64,000 nucleotides of DNA, from assembly GCA_900554205.1 (NCBI GenBank), contig USGM01000004.1:1-64000 (forward strand), in the 5' to 3' direction. Position 1 is the first letter of the stretch. Every line of letters starts with the position of its first letter. Of this stretch, positions 17,736 to 24,775 are shown in pieces. Source of the stretch: an uncultured Lachnospiraceae bacterium. Its GTDB lineage: Bacteria; Bacillota; Clostridia; Lachnospirales; Lachnospiraceae. A program made the position numbers and the translations under genes. The notes under the pieces were generated by a model. It was given only the letters and a program-made list of their open reading frames with translations. It ran no database searches and was not told the origin of the DNA.

Positions 17736-19991
17736 ATGAGAAATCCATTACATAAAAGATTCCCGAGGGAGCTTCGGGATGAGATTGGAAAATATCTGGT
17801 CATCTTCCTTTTCCTGCTCGGGATGATCAGTGCAACGTCCGGCTTTCTGGTGGCATCCGGCAGCATGTCGGCAGCGTATGATGAGAGCTTTGAAAAATAT
17901 AACATTGAGGACGGCAACTTTGAACTGGCGGCGGAGGCGGAACCGGAGCTGCTGGCGGAGCTGGAACAGGAGGGGAAGGTAACAATCTATCCCAACTGGT
18001 ACATCGAGGAGGAGACCAAAGAGGTAGAAAGTACGTTGCGTATTTTCAAGGGCAGGACGGATGTCGATCTTATCTGTCTGATGAAGGGAAAAATGCCGGA
18101 GAAGGAGAATGAAATTGCGATTGACCGTATGTATGCGGACAATAACGATCTGGCAGTCGGAGACCGCCTGACGGTCGGCAGAAAAGAACTGGAAATTACG
18201 GGATTCGTAGCTCTTTCGGATTACAGCGCCCTTTTCTCCAACGCGCAGGATATGATGTTCGATGCAATGAAGTTCGGAGTCGCGGTCGTGACGGAGGAAG
18301 GAATGGATGATTTCGGCACGGATAAGCTGCATTACAGCTATTCTTGGCTGTATGAGAAGGCTCCCGCTGACGATACCGAGGCGAAGGAGATGGGGGAGGA
18401 CTTCTTAAAGATCCTTTCCGGTAAGGCAATCGTGACAAATTTCCTCCCGCAGTACCGGAACCAGGCAATTCACTTTACCGGAGATGACATCAAGGGAGAT
18501 AATGCGTCAATGACGGTTTTCCTTTATCTGGTCATGGTTATCATTTCCTTTATTTTTGCGATAACGACCTCAAATACCGTGATGAAGGAATCCATGGTAA
18601 TCGGCACGCTCAGGGCATCGGGTTATTCCAGAGGAGAATTGCTGAGACATTATATGACGATGCCGATGCTTGTGACGCTGGTTGCGGCAATCGCCGGCAA
18701 TATTCTCGGCTATACATGGATGAAGGGCTTTTTTGCGGATATGTATTACGGAAGCTATAGTCTTCCGACCTATGTGACGCTCTGGAATGGGGAGGCGTTT
18801 GTGAAGACAACGATCATTCCGATGATTATCCTGTTTCTGATTACACTGGCCGTTCTATGGGAGAAGCTGAGTCTTTCCCCGCTGCGCTTTATGCGGAGGG
18901 ACTTAAGCCGCAGAAAGAAGAAAAAGGCTTTCCGGCTGAACACGAAAATAAAGATCATGACGAGGTTCCGTCTCAGGATTATTTTCCAGAATCTCCCGAA
19001 CTATATCACCATCGTGGTCGGGATATTCTTTGCAAATGCAATCCTGCTGTTTGGCAGTATGTTCGGGCCGCTGCTGGATAATTTCGAGAAGGACATCACA
19101 GGCAGCATGATCTGCGAACGGCAATATGTCCTGAAAATGCCTGTCGAGACAGCGAACGATCAGGCGGAGAAATACTGCGCGGGAAGCTTAAAGACCTTGG
19201 AGGACAGCCTACAGAGCGAGGAAATCACGGTCTACGGTGTAGATGATGACAGCCGGTATCTGGAGCTGGAGAAGCAGGATGAGGGAATCGCTGTCTCCAA
19301 TGCCTATGCGGAAAAGCACAAGCTCCATGTGGGCGACAACATAACACTGAAACAGACCTATGGGGAGAAGGAGTACAGCTTTCAGGTATCTGAGATTGTG
19401 TATTATCCTGCGGCGCTTGCCATCTTTATGCCGAGAGAAGAGTTCAATGAAACTTTTGACAAGGACGAGGGATATTTCAACGGTTATTTCTCCAATGAGA
19501 CACTGGATGATATAGACGACAGGATGATCGCAACAGTCATCACAAAGGACGATCTGACGAAGACCTCCAGACAGCTCAGAATATCCATGGGAAATCTGAT
19601 GGTGATCTTTCAGGTGTTCGGCGTGGTCATGTTCATGATGATTATCTATCTGCTGGCAAAGATCATTATTGAAAAGAATGCGCAGTCCATATCCATGACA
19701 AAGATTCTTGGCTACAATAACAGCGAGATCAACGGGCTGTATGTCACGGTGACGTCGATCGTCGTGCTGATTTCGATCGGGGTGACAATACCGCTTGCAA
19801 ACTATCTGATGAAGACGCTTTGCGTTGTGATTTTCAGAGAGTATTCGGGGTATCTGGCATATCATGCCTCCTACTCTGTGTTTGTGGAAATGTTGCTCCT
19901 CGGCGTTGCAGCCTATGCGGTGGTCGCATGGATACTGATGCGGAAGGTGAAAAAGGTGCCGTTGGCAGAGGCATTGAAAAATAGCGAATGA
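17736..19991 (+). CDS. FtsX-like ABC transporter permease
   Basis: A 751-residue permease with one N-terminal membrane helix (about 25-45), a large extracytoplasmic domain, three helices (about 255-375), a second extracytoplasmic domain, and three C-terminal helices. This is the duplicated FtsX/MacB-type arrangement common in Firmicutes. With the ATPase it probably exports peptides or lipoproteins, or acts as a mechanotransmission complex in envelope stress. No adjacent two-component system or membrane-fusion protein helps assign the substrate. Confidence 0.85.
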   Translation: MRNPLHKRFPRELRDEIGKYLVIFLFLLGMISATSGFLVASGSMSAAYDESFEKYNIEDGNFELAAEAEPELLAELEQEGKVTIYPNWYIEEETKEVESTLRIFKGRTDVDLICLMKGKMPEKENEIAIDRMYADNNDLAVGDRLTVGRKELEITGFVALSDYSALFSNAQDMMFDAMKFGVAVVTEEGMDDFGTDKLHYSYSWLYEKAPADDTEAKEMGEDFLKILSGKAIVTNFLPQYRNQAIHFTGDDIKGDNASMTVFLYLVMVIISFIFAITTSNTVMKESMVIGTLRASGYSRGELLRHYMTMPMLVTLVAAIAGNILGYTWMKGFFADMYYGSYSLPTYVTLWNGEAFVKTTIIPMIILFLITLAVLWEKLSLSPLRFMRRDLSRRKKKKAFRLNTKIKIMTRFRLRIIFQNLPNYITIVVGIFFANAILLFGSMFGPLLDNFEKDITGSMICERQYVLKMPVETANDQAEKYCAGSLKTLEDSLQSEEITVYGVDDDSRYLELEKQDEGIAVSNAYAEKHKLHVGDNITLKQTYGEKEYSFQVSEIVYYPAALAIFMPREEFNETFDKDEGYFNGYFSNETLDDIDDRMIATVITKDDLTKTSRQLRISMGNLMVIFQVFGVVMFMMIIYLLAKIIIEKNAQSISMTKILGYNNSEINGLYVTVTSIVVLISIGVTIPLANYLMKTLCVVIFREYSGYLAYHASYSVFVEMLLLGVAAYAVVAWILMRKVKKVPLAEALKNSE

Positions 19992-20004
19992 GTAAAACAA
20001 AGTT

Positions 20005-20055
20005 CAGAGCATAGTTATTGATAAAATTTCTCAATAACTATGCTCTGCCTTTTTT
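20005..20055 (+). terminator. Long perfect hairpin terminator after the ABC exporter operon
   Basis: A 17-bp perfect stem (arms 20005-20021 and 20031-20047, beginning CAGAGCATAG) with a 9-base loop is followed by CCTTTTTT. It terminates the permease transcript. The loop side carries the right copy of the 24-bp repeat seen at 16918. Confidence 0.88.
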
Positions 20056-20131
20056 ATGTGCTGGCAAAATAGTATAATTACCCGTGTAAAAGAAGCTCAA
20101 ACAGGGCTTACGAAAGAAGGAGGTTTTTATT

Positions 20132-20425
20132 ATGTGGAAGGCTTTGTCTAAGGTGAACTGGAAAAAGGTAGGAACCTTTGCGGGAGGTGTTCTGTTTGGA
20201 ACGGCAGGTATTAAGCTTCTGTCCAGCAAGGATGCAAAGAAGGTATACACGCAGTGTACAGCAGCGTTTCTGCGTGCGAAAAAGTGCGTGATGGATACCG
20301 CGACCACGATTCAGGAGAATTGCGGTGACATCTATGCGGAGGCGAAGAATATCAATGAAGAGCGTGCCGCACAGGATGATGTGTTTGAGGATGAGACAGT
20401 GGAGGAAGCTTCGGAAGAGGCTTAA
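20132..20425 (+). CDS. Small protein of the DUF6110 type, partner of a metal P-type ATPase
   Basis: A 97-residue protein with one short hydrophobic stretch (TFAGGVLFGTAGIKLL, about 15-30), then Lys/Cys-containing sequence and an acidic C-terminal tail rich in Glu and Asp. Similar small proteins sit directly in front of P1B-type ATPases in Clostridia, as here (6 bp apart). I infer an accessory role, such as membrane anchoring or metal delivery; the three cysteines (50, 58, 70) and acidic tail could bind metal. AGGAGG precedes the ATG at good distance. Confidence 0.65.
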   Translation: MWKALSKVNWKKVGTFAGGVLFGTAGIKLLSSKDAKKVYTQCTAAFLRAKKCVMDTATTIQENCGDIYAEAKNINEERAAQDDVFEDETVEEASEEA

Positions 20426-20431
20426 GGGCAT

Positions 20432-22504
20432 ATGAGATTTTGTATCAGACATGAGACAAAAGGACGTATCAGATTCCATATTCTGCAAAAACGCATGACC
20501 TATGAACAGGCGGACATCCTGCAATATTATCTGGAGGGACAGCAGGGAGTCAGCTCGGTAAAGGTATATGACCGGACATGTGATGTCGTGGTTGTCTATG
20601 AGAGAGGAAGAGAGAAGCTGATCGAGGGACTGCAGAGGTTCCATTATGCAGACAGCAATGTTCCCAAGGAGGTTCTCGGAAATTCCGGCAGGAAGATGAA
20701 TGCGGAATATCAGGACAAGCTTGCGGATAAGATTATCTTCCACTATGCGAGACGGTTTTTGCTGCCCGCACCGGTGAGAGCGTGCTATAACATCGTACAG
20801 TCTCTCAAATATCTCAAGGCTGGACTGCATTGCCTGAGAATGCGGAAAATCGAAGTGCCGGTGCTGGATGCTACGGCAATCGGTGTGTCGATCCTGCGCG
20901 GAGATTTCTCGACAGCGGGTTCCGTAATGTTTCTGCTGGGTATCGGGGAACTGTTGGAGGAATGGACACATAAGAAATCGGTGGATGACCTTGCCCGCTC
21001 ACTCTCTTTAAATGTCAATAAGGTCTGGGTAAAGACCGAGCAGGGAGAAGTGCTGACGGACAGCGCGAAAATACAGCCGGAGGATGAAATTATCGTACAT
21101 ATGGGAACGGTCATTCCCTTTGACGGTGTTGTCTCTGACGGCGAGGCGATGGTAAATCAGGCATCGCTGACCGGAGAGTCTGTGCCCGTGCGCAGAGGAA
21201 TCGGAAATTCTGTATATGCCGGAACCGTTGTGCATGAAGGTGAACTGACGGTTAAGGTCAGGGCAGTGGGCGGCGGCAGCCGCTTTGAAAAGATTGTTTC
21301 CATGATCGAGGAATCCGAAAAGCTGAAGTCCTCGGCGGAGAGCAGGGCGGAGCATCTTGCTGACCGGCTTGTGCCGTGGACGCTCGGAGGAACGGCGTTG
21401 ACATGGCTGCTCACGGGAAATGTGACGAAAGCGGTCTCCGTATTGATGGTAGACTATTCCTGCGCGTTGAAGCTTGCAATGCCGGTGTCGGTTCTCTCGG
21501 CAATCCGGGAGGCGAACCAGCATCAGCTTACCGTCAAGGGCGGAAAGTTCTTTGAGGCAGTCTCCGAGGCGGACACAATCGTGTTTGACAAGACGGGAAC
21601 ACTGACAAAGGCATGCCCGACGGTGAGAGAGGTGATTTCGTTCTGTGAGAAGTCGTCGGATGACATTCTGCGGATTGCGGCATGTCTCGAGGAGCACTTC
21701 CCTCATTCCATGGCGAAGGCAGTTGTGGATGCAGCGGTGGAGAGAAAGCTGGTGCATGAGGAGATGCACAGCAAGGTTGAATATATTGTTGCGCACGGTA
21801 TCTCGACGACCATCAGCGGAAAGAAGGCAATTATCGGAAGCTATCACTTCGTATTTGAGGATGAGGGCTGCGTCGTGCCGGACGGCATGGAAGAAAGGTT
21901 TGCGGAGCTGCCACAGGAATACTCCTATCTGTATCTGGCAATCGAAGGAAAGCTGGCAGGCGTTATCTGTATTGAAGATCCTCTGCGTGAGGAGGCAGCC
22001 GATGTCATCAGACAGCTGCGGCAGGCGGGCTTCTCCAAGCTCGTCATGATGACGGGTGACAGCGAGCGGACGGCTTCGGCAATCGCTGCGAGAGTCGGCG
22101 TGGATGAGTATTATTCCGAGGTGCTGCCGGAGGATAAGGCAGGATTTGTCGAGGCGCAGAAGCGTGCCGGCAGGAAGGTCATTATGATCGGTGACGGCAT
22201 CAACGATGCACCGGCGCTGTCGGCGGCAGACGTGGGCATCGCCATCAGCGATGGCGCGGAGATTGCCCGCGAGATCGCGGACATCACGATCGGCGGAGAT
22301 AATCTGGAACGGCTTGTCATGTTAAAGAAGCTGAGCGACGGGCTGATGAAGCGTATTCACCGTAACTACCGTGCAATCGTCGGAATCAATACCGGTCTGA
22401 TCCTGCTCGGAGTCGGCGGAGTTCTTCAACCGACAACCTCAGCTTTGCTGCACAATACTTCGACCCTGTTCATCGGTCTGGAGAGTATGCGTAATCTGAC
22501 GTGA
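20432..22504 (+). CDS. Heavy-metal-translocating P1B-type ATPase with an atypical membrane motif
   Basis: A 690-residue metal pump. The phosphorylation motif DKTGTLTK is near 386, the hinge is GDGINDAPALSAADVGIA near 590, and TGES lies in the actuator domain near 247. The N-terminal 70 residues resemble an HMA fold but lack CxxC. In the ion-binding membrane helix the usual CPC is replaced by YSCALKLAMP, so Cu+-type or classic Zn/Cd specificity is unlikely and the substrate is unknown. It is co-transcribed with the small protein upstream and ends at a strong terminator. Confidence 0.88.
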   Translation: MRFCIRHETKGRIRFHILQKRMTYEQADILQYYLEGQQGVSSVKVYDRTCDVVVVYERGREKLIEGLQRFHYADSNVPKEVLGNSGRKMNAEYQDKLADKIIFHYARRFLLPAPVRACYNIVQSLKYLKAGLHCLRMRKIEVPVLDATAIGVSILRGDFSTAGSVMFLLGIGELLEEWTHKKSVDDLARSLSLNVNKVWVKTEQGEVLTDSAKIQPEDEIIVHMGTVIPFDGVVSDGEAMVNQASLTGESVPVRRGIGNSVYAGTVVHEGELTVKVRAVGGGSRFEKIVSMIEESEKLKSSAESRAEHLADRLVPWTLGGTALTWLLTGNVTKAVSVLMVDYSCALKLAMPVSVLSAIREANQHQLTVKGGKFFEAVSEADTIVFDKTGTLTKACPTVREVISFCEKSSDDILRIAACLEEHFPHSMAKAVVDAAVERKLVHEEMHSKVEYIVAHGISTTISGKKAIIGSYHFVFEDEGCVVPDGMEERFAELPQEYSYLYLAIEGKLAGVICIEDPLREEAADVIRQLRQAGFSKLVMMTGDSERTASAIAARVGVDEYYSEVLPEDKAGFVEAQKRAGRKVIMIGDGINDAPALSAADVGIAISDGAEIAREIADITIGGDNLERLVMLKKLSDGLMKRIHRNYRAIVGINTGLILLGVGGVLQPTTSALLHNTSTLFIGLESMRNLT

Positions 22505-22520
22505 GAATATAGGAAATGAG

Positions 22521-22550
22521 AAAGGCAACCTGTGAAAGGGTTGCCTTTTT
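22521..22550 (+). terminator. Terminator of the P-type ATPase operon
   Basis: AAAGGCAACC at 22521-22530 pairs with GGTTGCCTTT at 22539-22548 and continues into a T-run. Confidence 0.9.
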
Positions 22551-22586
22551 GAATGCAAAAGAGGACACAAAATGTTCACAATTTTT

Positions 22587-22613
22587 TTAGCACTCACCTC
22601 TTGACAGTGCTAA
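22587..22613 (+). promoter_or_regulatory. CIRCE operator upstream of hsp20-dnaJ
   Basis: TTAGCACTC at 22587-22595, nine bases, then CAGTGCTAA at 22605-22613. It matches the CIRCE consensus except for one base in the right arm (C for G). The right arm overlaps the -35 box, so HrcA would directly block RNA polymerase. Confidence 0.9.
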
Positions 22614-22629
22614 TAATGAGTGTTATAGT
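22601..22629 (+). promoter_or_regulatory. Heat-shock promoter for hsp20-dnaJ
   Basis: TTGACA at 22601-22606, 17 bp, TATAGT at 22624-22629, with the CIRCE element laid over the -35 box. It predicts a leader of about 110 nt before the hsp20 start. Confidence 0.85.
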
Positions 22630-22744
22630 ACAACTAGAACAAGGGAAGAGATAAAGAAATGAATCTCAACCGGAGTTCAAGAGAAAAAACAATAACACAA
22701 ATGATTGGCATGACTGTCAAGAATAAAGAATGGAGGAATGACTT

Positions 22745-23182
22745 ATGTTGATGCCTAGCGTATTTGGTAGTGATATTTTTGATGACTTTATGGATTTCTC
22801 ATTTCCTGATGTGAACAGGGAGCTGTATGGTAAACACGCGAAGAACGTGATGAAGACCGACGTCAGGGAGCTTGACAACGGGTATGAGATCATCGTTGAT
22901 CTGCCCGGCTTCAAGAAGGACGAGATCGAGGTTCAGCTTGACAACGGCTATCTGAACATCTCGGCAGCGAAGGGACTTGACAAGGATGAGTCCGATAAGA
23001 AGGGCAAATACATCCGCAAGGAGCGTTATGCGGGTGCTATGAGCAGGAGCTTCTATGTAGGTGATCACATCACCGAGGATGACATCCATGCTAAGTTCGA
23101 GAATGGTATCCTGCAGCTGGATGTTCCCAAGAAGGAAGCCAAGGCTGTTGAGACTAAGAAGCGCGTTGCCATTGAGGGCTAA
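22745..23182 (+). CDS. Hsp20/alpha-crystallin small heat-shock protein
   Basis: A 145-residue small heat-shock protein, an ATP-independent holdase. The alpha-crystallin domain runs from about residue 40 (MKTDVRELDNGYEIIVDLPG) to the consensus strand FENGILQLDVPKKE near 120, with the usual short N-terminus and C-terminal tail. GGAGG stands 8-9 bp before the ATG. Together with the downstream DnaJ-like gene it forms a CIRCE-controlled chaperone operon, so HrcA regulation is predicted. Confidence 0.94.
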   Translation: MLMPSVFGSDIFDDFMDFSFPDVNRELYGKHAKNVMKTDVRELDNGYEIIVDLPGFKKDEIEVQLDNGYLNISAAKGLDKDESDKKGKYIRKERYAGAMSRSFYVGDHITEDDIHAKFENGILQLDVPKKEAKAVETKKRVAIEG

Positions 23183-23199
23183 GCGGTGTGAAGAATGTG

Positions 23200-23221
23200 C
23201 CCCGGGAATTCTTTCCCGGGG
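23200..23221 (+). terminator. Hairpin between hsp20 and dnaJ-like gene
   Basis: CCCCGGGAA at 23200-23208 pairs with TTCCCGGGG at 23213-23221. Only a weak T-rich tract follows (TATATTTG), so it may act as a partial terminator or RNA stabiliser, giving more hsp20 than dnaJ. Confidence 0.55.
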
Positions 23222-23256
23222 TATATTTGTAAGAGTTTGAAAGGAGGGTGAAGGGC

Positions 23257-24231
23257 ATGGCTGGAAAAAGAGATTACTACGATGTTCTGGAAATTGGTAA
23301 GACGGCGTCGGACGCAGACATCAAGAAGGCATACCGTAAGCTGGCGAAAAAGTATCACCCTGATATGAATAAGGATAATCCACAGGCCGAGGAGAAGTTC
23401 AAGGAAGTCACCGAGGCGTACAATGTGTTGAGTGATAAAGAGAAGAGAAAACTGTATGACGAGTATGGGCATGCAGCGTTTGATGAAGGCTTTACCGGAC
23501 AGCAGGGCGCCGGCGGACAGGAATTCCATTTTCATGGAAATCCGGGAGGCGGCTATCAGGAGTTTCATTATTCAGGCGGCGATATGGACGATATTCTGGA
23601 AGGACTCTTCGGCGGACATGGCTTTCAGGGAGGTTTCCGGGGAACAGACTTCGGGGACGGCTTTTTCCAGGGCGGTGCAGGTCGCGGAAGCCGCGTGAGA
23701 AAAGGTGAAGATGTCACAGCAAAGGTGGATGTGAGCTTTGACGAGGCAGCGCTCGGGGCGGATAAGGTCATCCAGCTGCGCGGAGCCGACGGAAAGCTGC
23801 AATCGCTGCAGGTTCATATTCCCGCAGGCATCGATTCCGGGCAGAGGATCAGGCTGAAGGGTCAGGGAATGCCGGGGAGAAACGGCGGCGAGGCAGGAAG
23901 CCTTCTGCTTGAGGTAAACGTGAAGAGCAAACCCGGCATGGAGAGAAAAGGCATGGATGTCTATACAACCGTGATGGTTCCCTTCGAGACGGCGGCGCTC
24001 GGCGGCGAGGTGGTCGTTCCGACTCTCTACGGCAAGGTGAGCTGTAAGATAAAGGAAGGAACACAGTCCGGCACAAAGGTCAGACTTACCGGCAAGGGAA
24101 TCGTGTCTATGAAGAATCCTTCCGTAAAGGGCAACCAGTATGTTACCATCCAGATCAATGTTCCGCGTCATCTGAGCCCGGATGCAAAGCGGAAACTTCA
24201 AGAGTTTGCAGCCTCAGCCAATGTGGCGTGA
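23257..24231 (+). CDS. DnaJ/CbpA-type J-domain co-chaperone without zinc finger
   Basis: A 324-residue type II J-protein. The J domain (about 5-70) has the HPD motif in YHPDMNK, followed by a Gly/Phe-rich linker (FTGQQGAGGQEFHFHGNPGG and onward) and the C-terminal peptide-binding domains. There are no CxxCxGxG repeats, so it resembles CbpA rather than canonical DnaJ. The in-frame GTG at 23248 overlaps the AAGGAGGG ribosome-binding site, hence the ATG at 23257 is chosen. It should stimulate DnaK for clients held by the neighbouring Hsp20. Confidence 0.9.
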   Translation: MAGKRDYYDVLEIGKTASDADIKKAYRKLAKKYHPDMNKDNPQAEEKFKEVTEAYNVLSDKEKRKLYDEYGHAAFDEGFTGQQGAGGQEFHFHGNPGGGYQEFHYSGGDMDDILEGLFGGHGFQGGFRGTDFGDGFFQGGAGRGSRVRKGEDVTAKVDVSFDEAALGADKVIQLRGADGKLQSLQVHIPAGIDSGQRIRLKGQGMPGRNGGEAGSLLLEVNVKSKPGMERKGMDVYTTVMVPFETAALGGEVVVPTLYGKVSCKIKEGTQSGTKVRLTGKGIVSMKNPSVKGNQYVTIQINVPRHLSPDAKRKLQEFAASANVA

Positions 24232-24244
24232 GGCTGCATTTTTC
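24208..24244 (+). terminator. Terminator overlapping the end of the dnaJ-like gene
   Basis: GCAGCCTCA at 24208-24216 pairs with TGAGGCTGC at 24229-24237, with a further GCC/GGC inside, followed by ATTTTTC. The stem includes the last codons and the TGA stop. Confidence 0.8.
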
Positions 24245-24308
24245 ATAGTTTTCTGTTGCGCACATAATCTGTGGGAGAGACTCCCTCAATCTTTTTGAAT
24301 ACCTTTTC
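24243..24308 (-). pseudogene. Fossil 3' end of a YesN-type response regulator
   Basis: Read on the minus strand, this stretch encodes KVFKKIEGVSPTDYVRNRKL and a stop. It is 62 of 65 bases identical to 26950-27014, the end of the intact response regulator gene 2.7 kb away, and in the same orientation. It contains only the last 20 codons and continues into unrelated DNA, so it is a remnant of a paralogue or of a local duplication. Confidence 0.85.
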
Positions 24309-24351
24309 AGGTGTAAATATGCATTGAAAAGTGATGCTTCGTATAAATATC

Positions 24352-24380
24352 TTGAAATTCACATAATTATCTGTTATAAT
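24352..24380 (+). promoter_or_regulatory. Promoter for the small secreted peptide gene
   Basis: TTGAAA at 24352-24357, 17 bp, TATAAT at 24375-24380. Confidence 0.75.
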
Positions 24381-24440
24381 CAAACAAAACGGCAAAAACG
24401 TTTGAAACATTGAAATATATTGAATGGAGGGTAGAAAAAT

Positions 24441-24701
24441 ATGAATTTTAAGAGAATATTTTTAACGTTTGCTTGCAGCTTTGCGGTGTTACTTTGTACA
24501 CCACCAACAGTTGCATCGGCAGCTACCGTTTCGCAACCAGTTTCGGAAGAGGTATTGATAGAGTGCCAAACTGATCTTGTTACCGCAAATGAAATTGTTG
24601 TGAATTCTACAGAACCGGTATGCGATCACAGAGATCCGAAGAATCCACTTTATCCGCATTCTACTATGCGGTACATAAGAACGGTTGATTGGTATAACTA
24701 A
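24441..24701 (+). CDS. Small secreted peptide of unknown function
   Basis: An 86-residue product with a clear Sec signal peptide (basic start, hydrophobic core, cleavage expected after VASAA near residue 28). The mature part is about 58 residues, has two cysteines and ends in HSTMRYIRTVDWYN, an aromatic and basic tail. It has its own good promoter and GGAGG. I do not recognise a family. It is followed by a large lipoprotein and lies next to a two-component system, so a signalling or envelope role is possible but unproven. Confidence 0.65.
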   Translation: MNFKRIFLTFACSFAVLLCTPPTVASAATVSQPVSEEVLIECQTDLVTANEIVVNSTEPVCDHRDPKNPLYPHSTMRYIRTVDWYN

Positions 24702-24737
24702 AAACTCACTCATGATGAGCAGGAAATGAAGAGAAGG

Positions 24738-24764
24738 GCGACTGGGCTATAAATACCCAGTCGC
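24738..24764 (+). terminator. Hairpin directly before the lipoprotein start
   Basis: GCGACTGGG at 24738-24746 pairs with CCCAGTCGC at 24756-24764. No T-run follows, and the next gene starts only 11 bp later without a recognisable Shine-Dalgarno, so the hairpin may affect translation as well as transcription. Confidence 0.5.
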
Positions 24765-24775
24765 AAGTTGTATAA

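Noticed and set aside
22630..22744. RNA thermometer in the hsp20 leader
   Set aside because: No stem covering the GGAGG was found by eye; CIRCE explains heat regulation.
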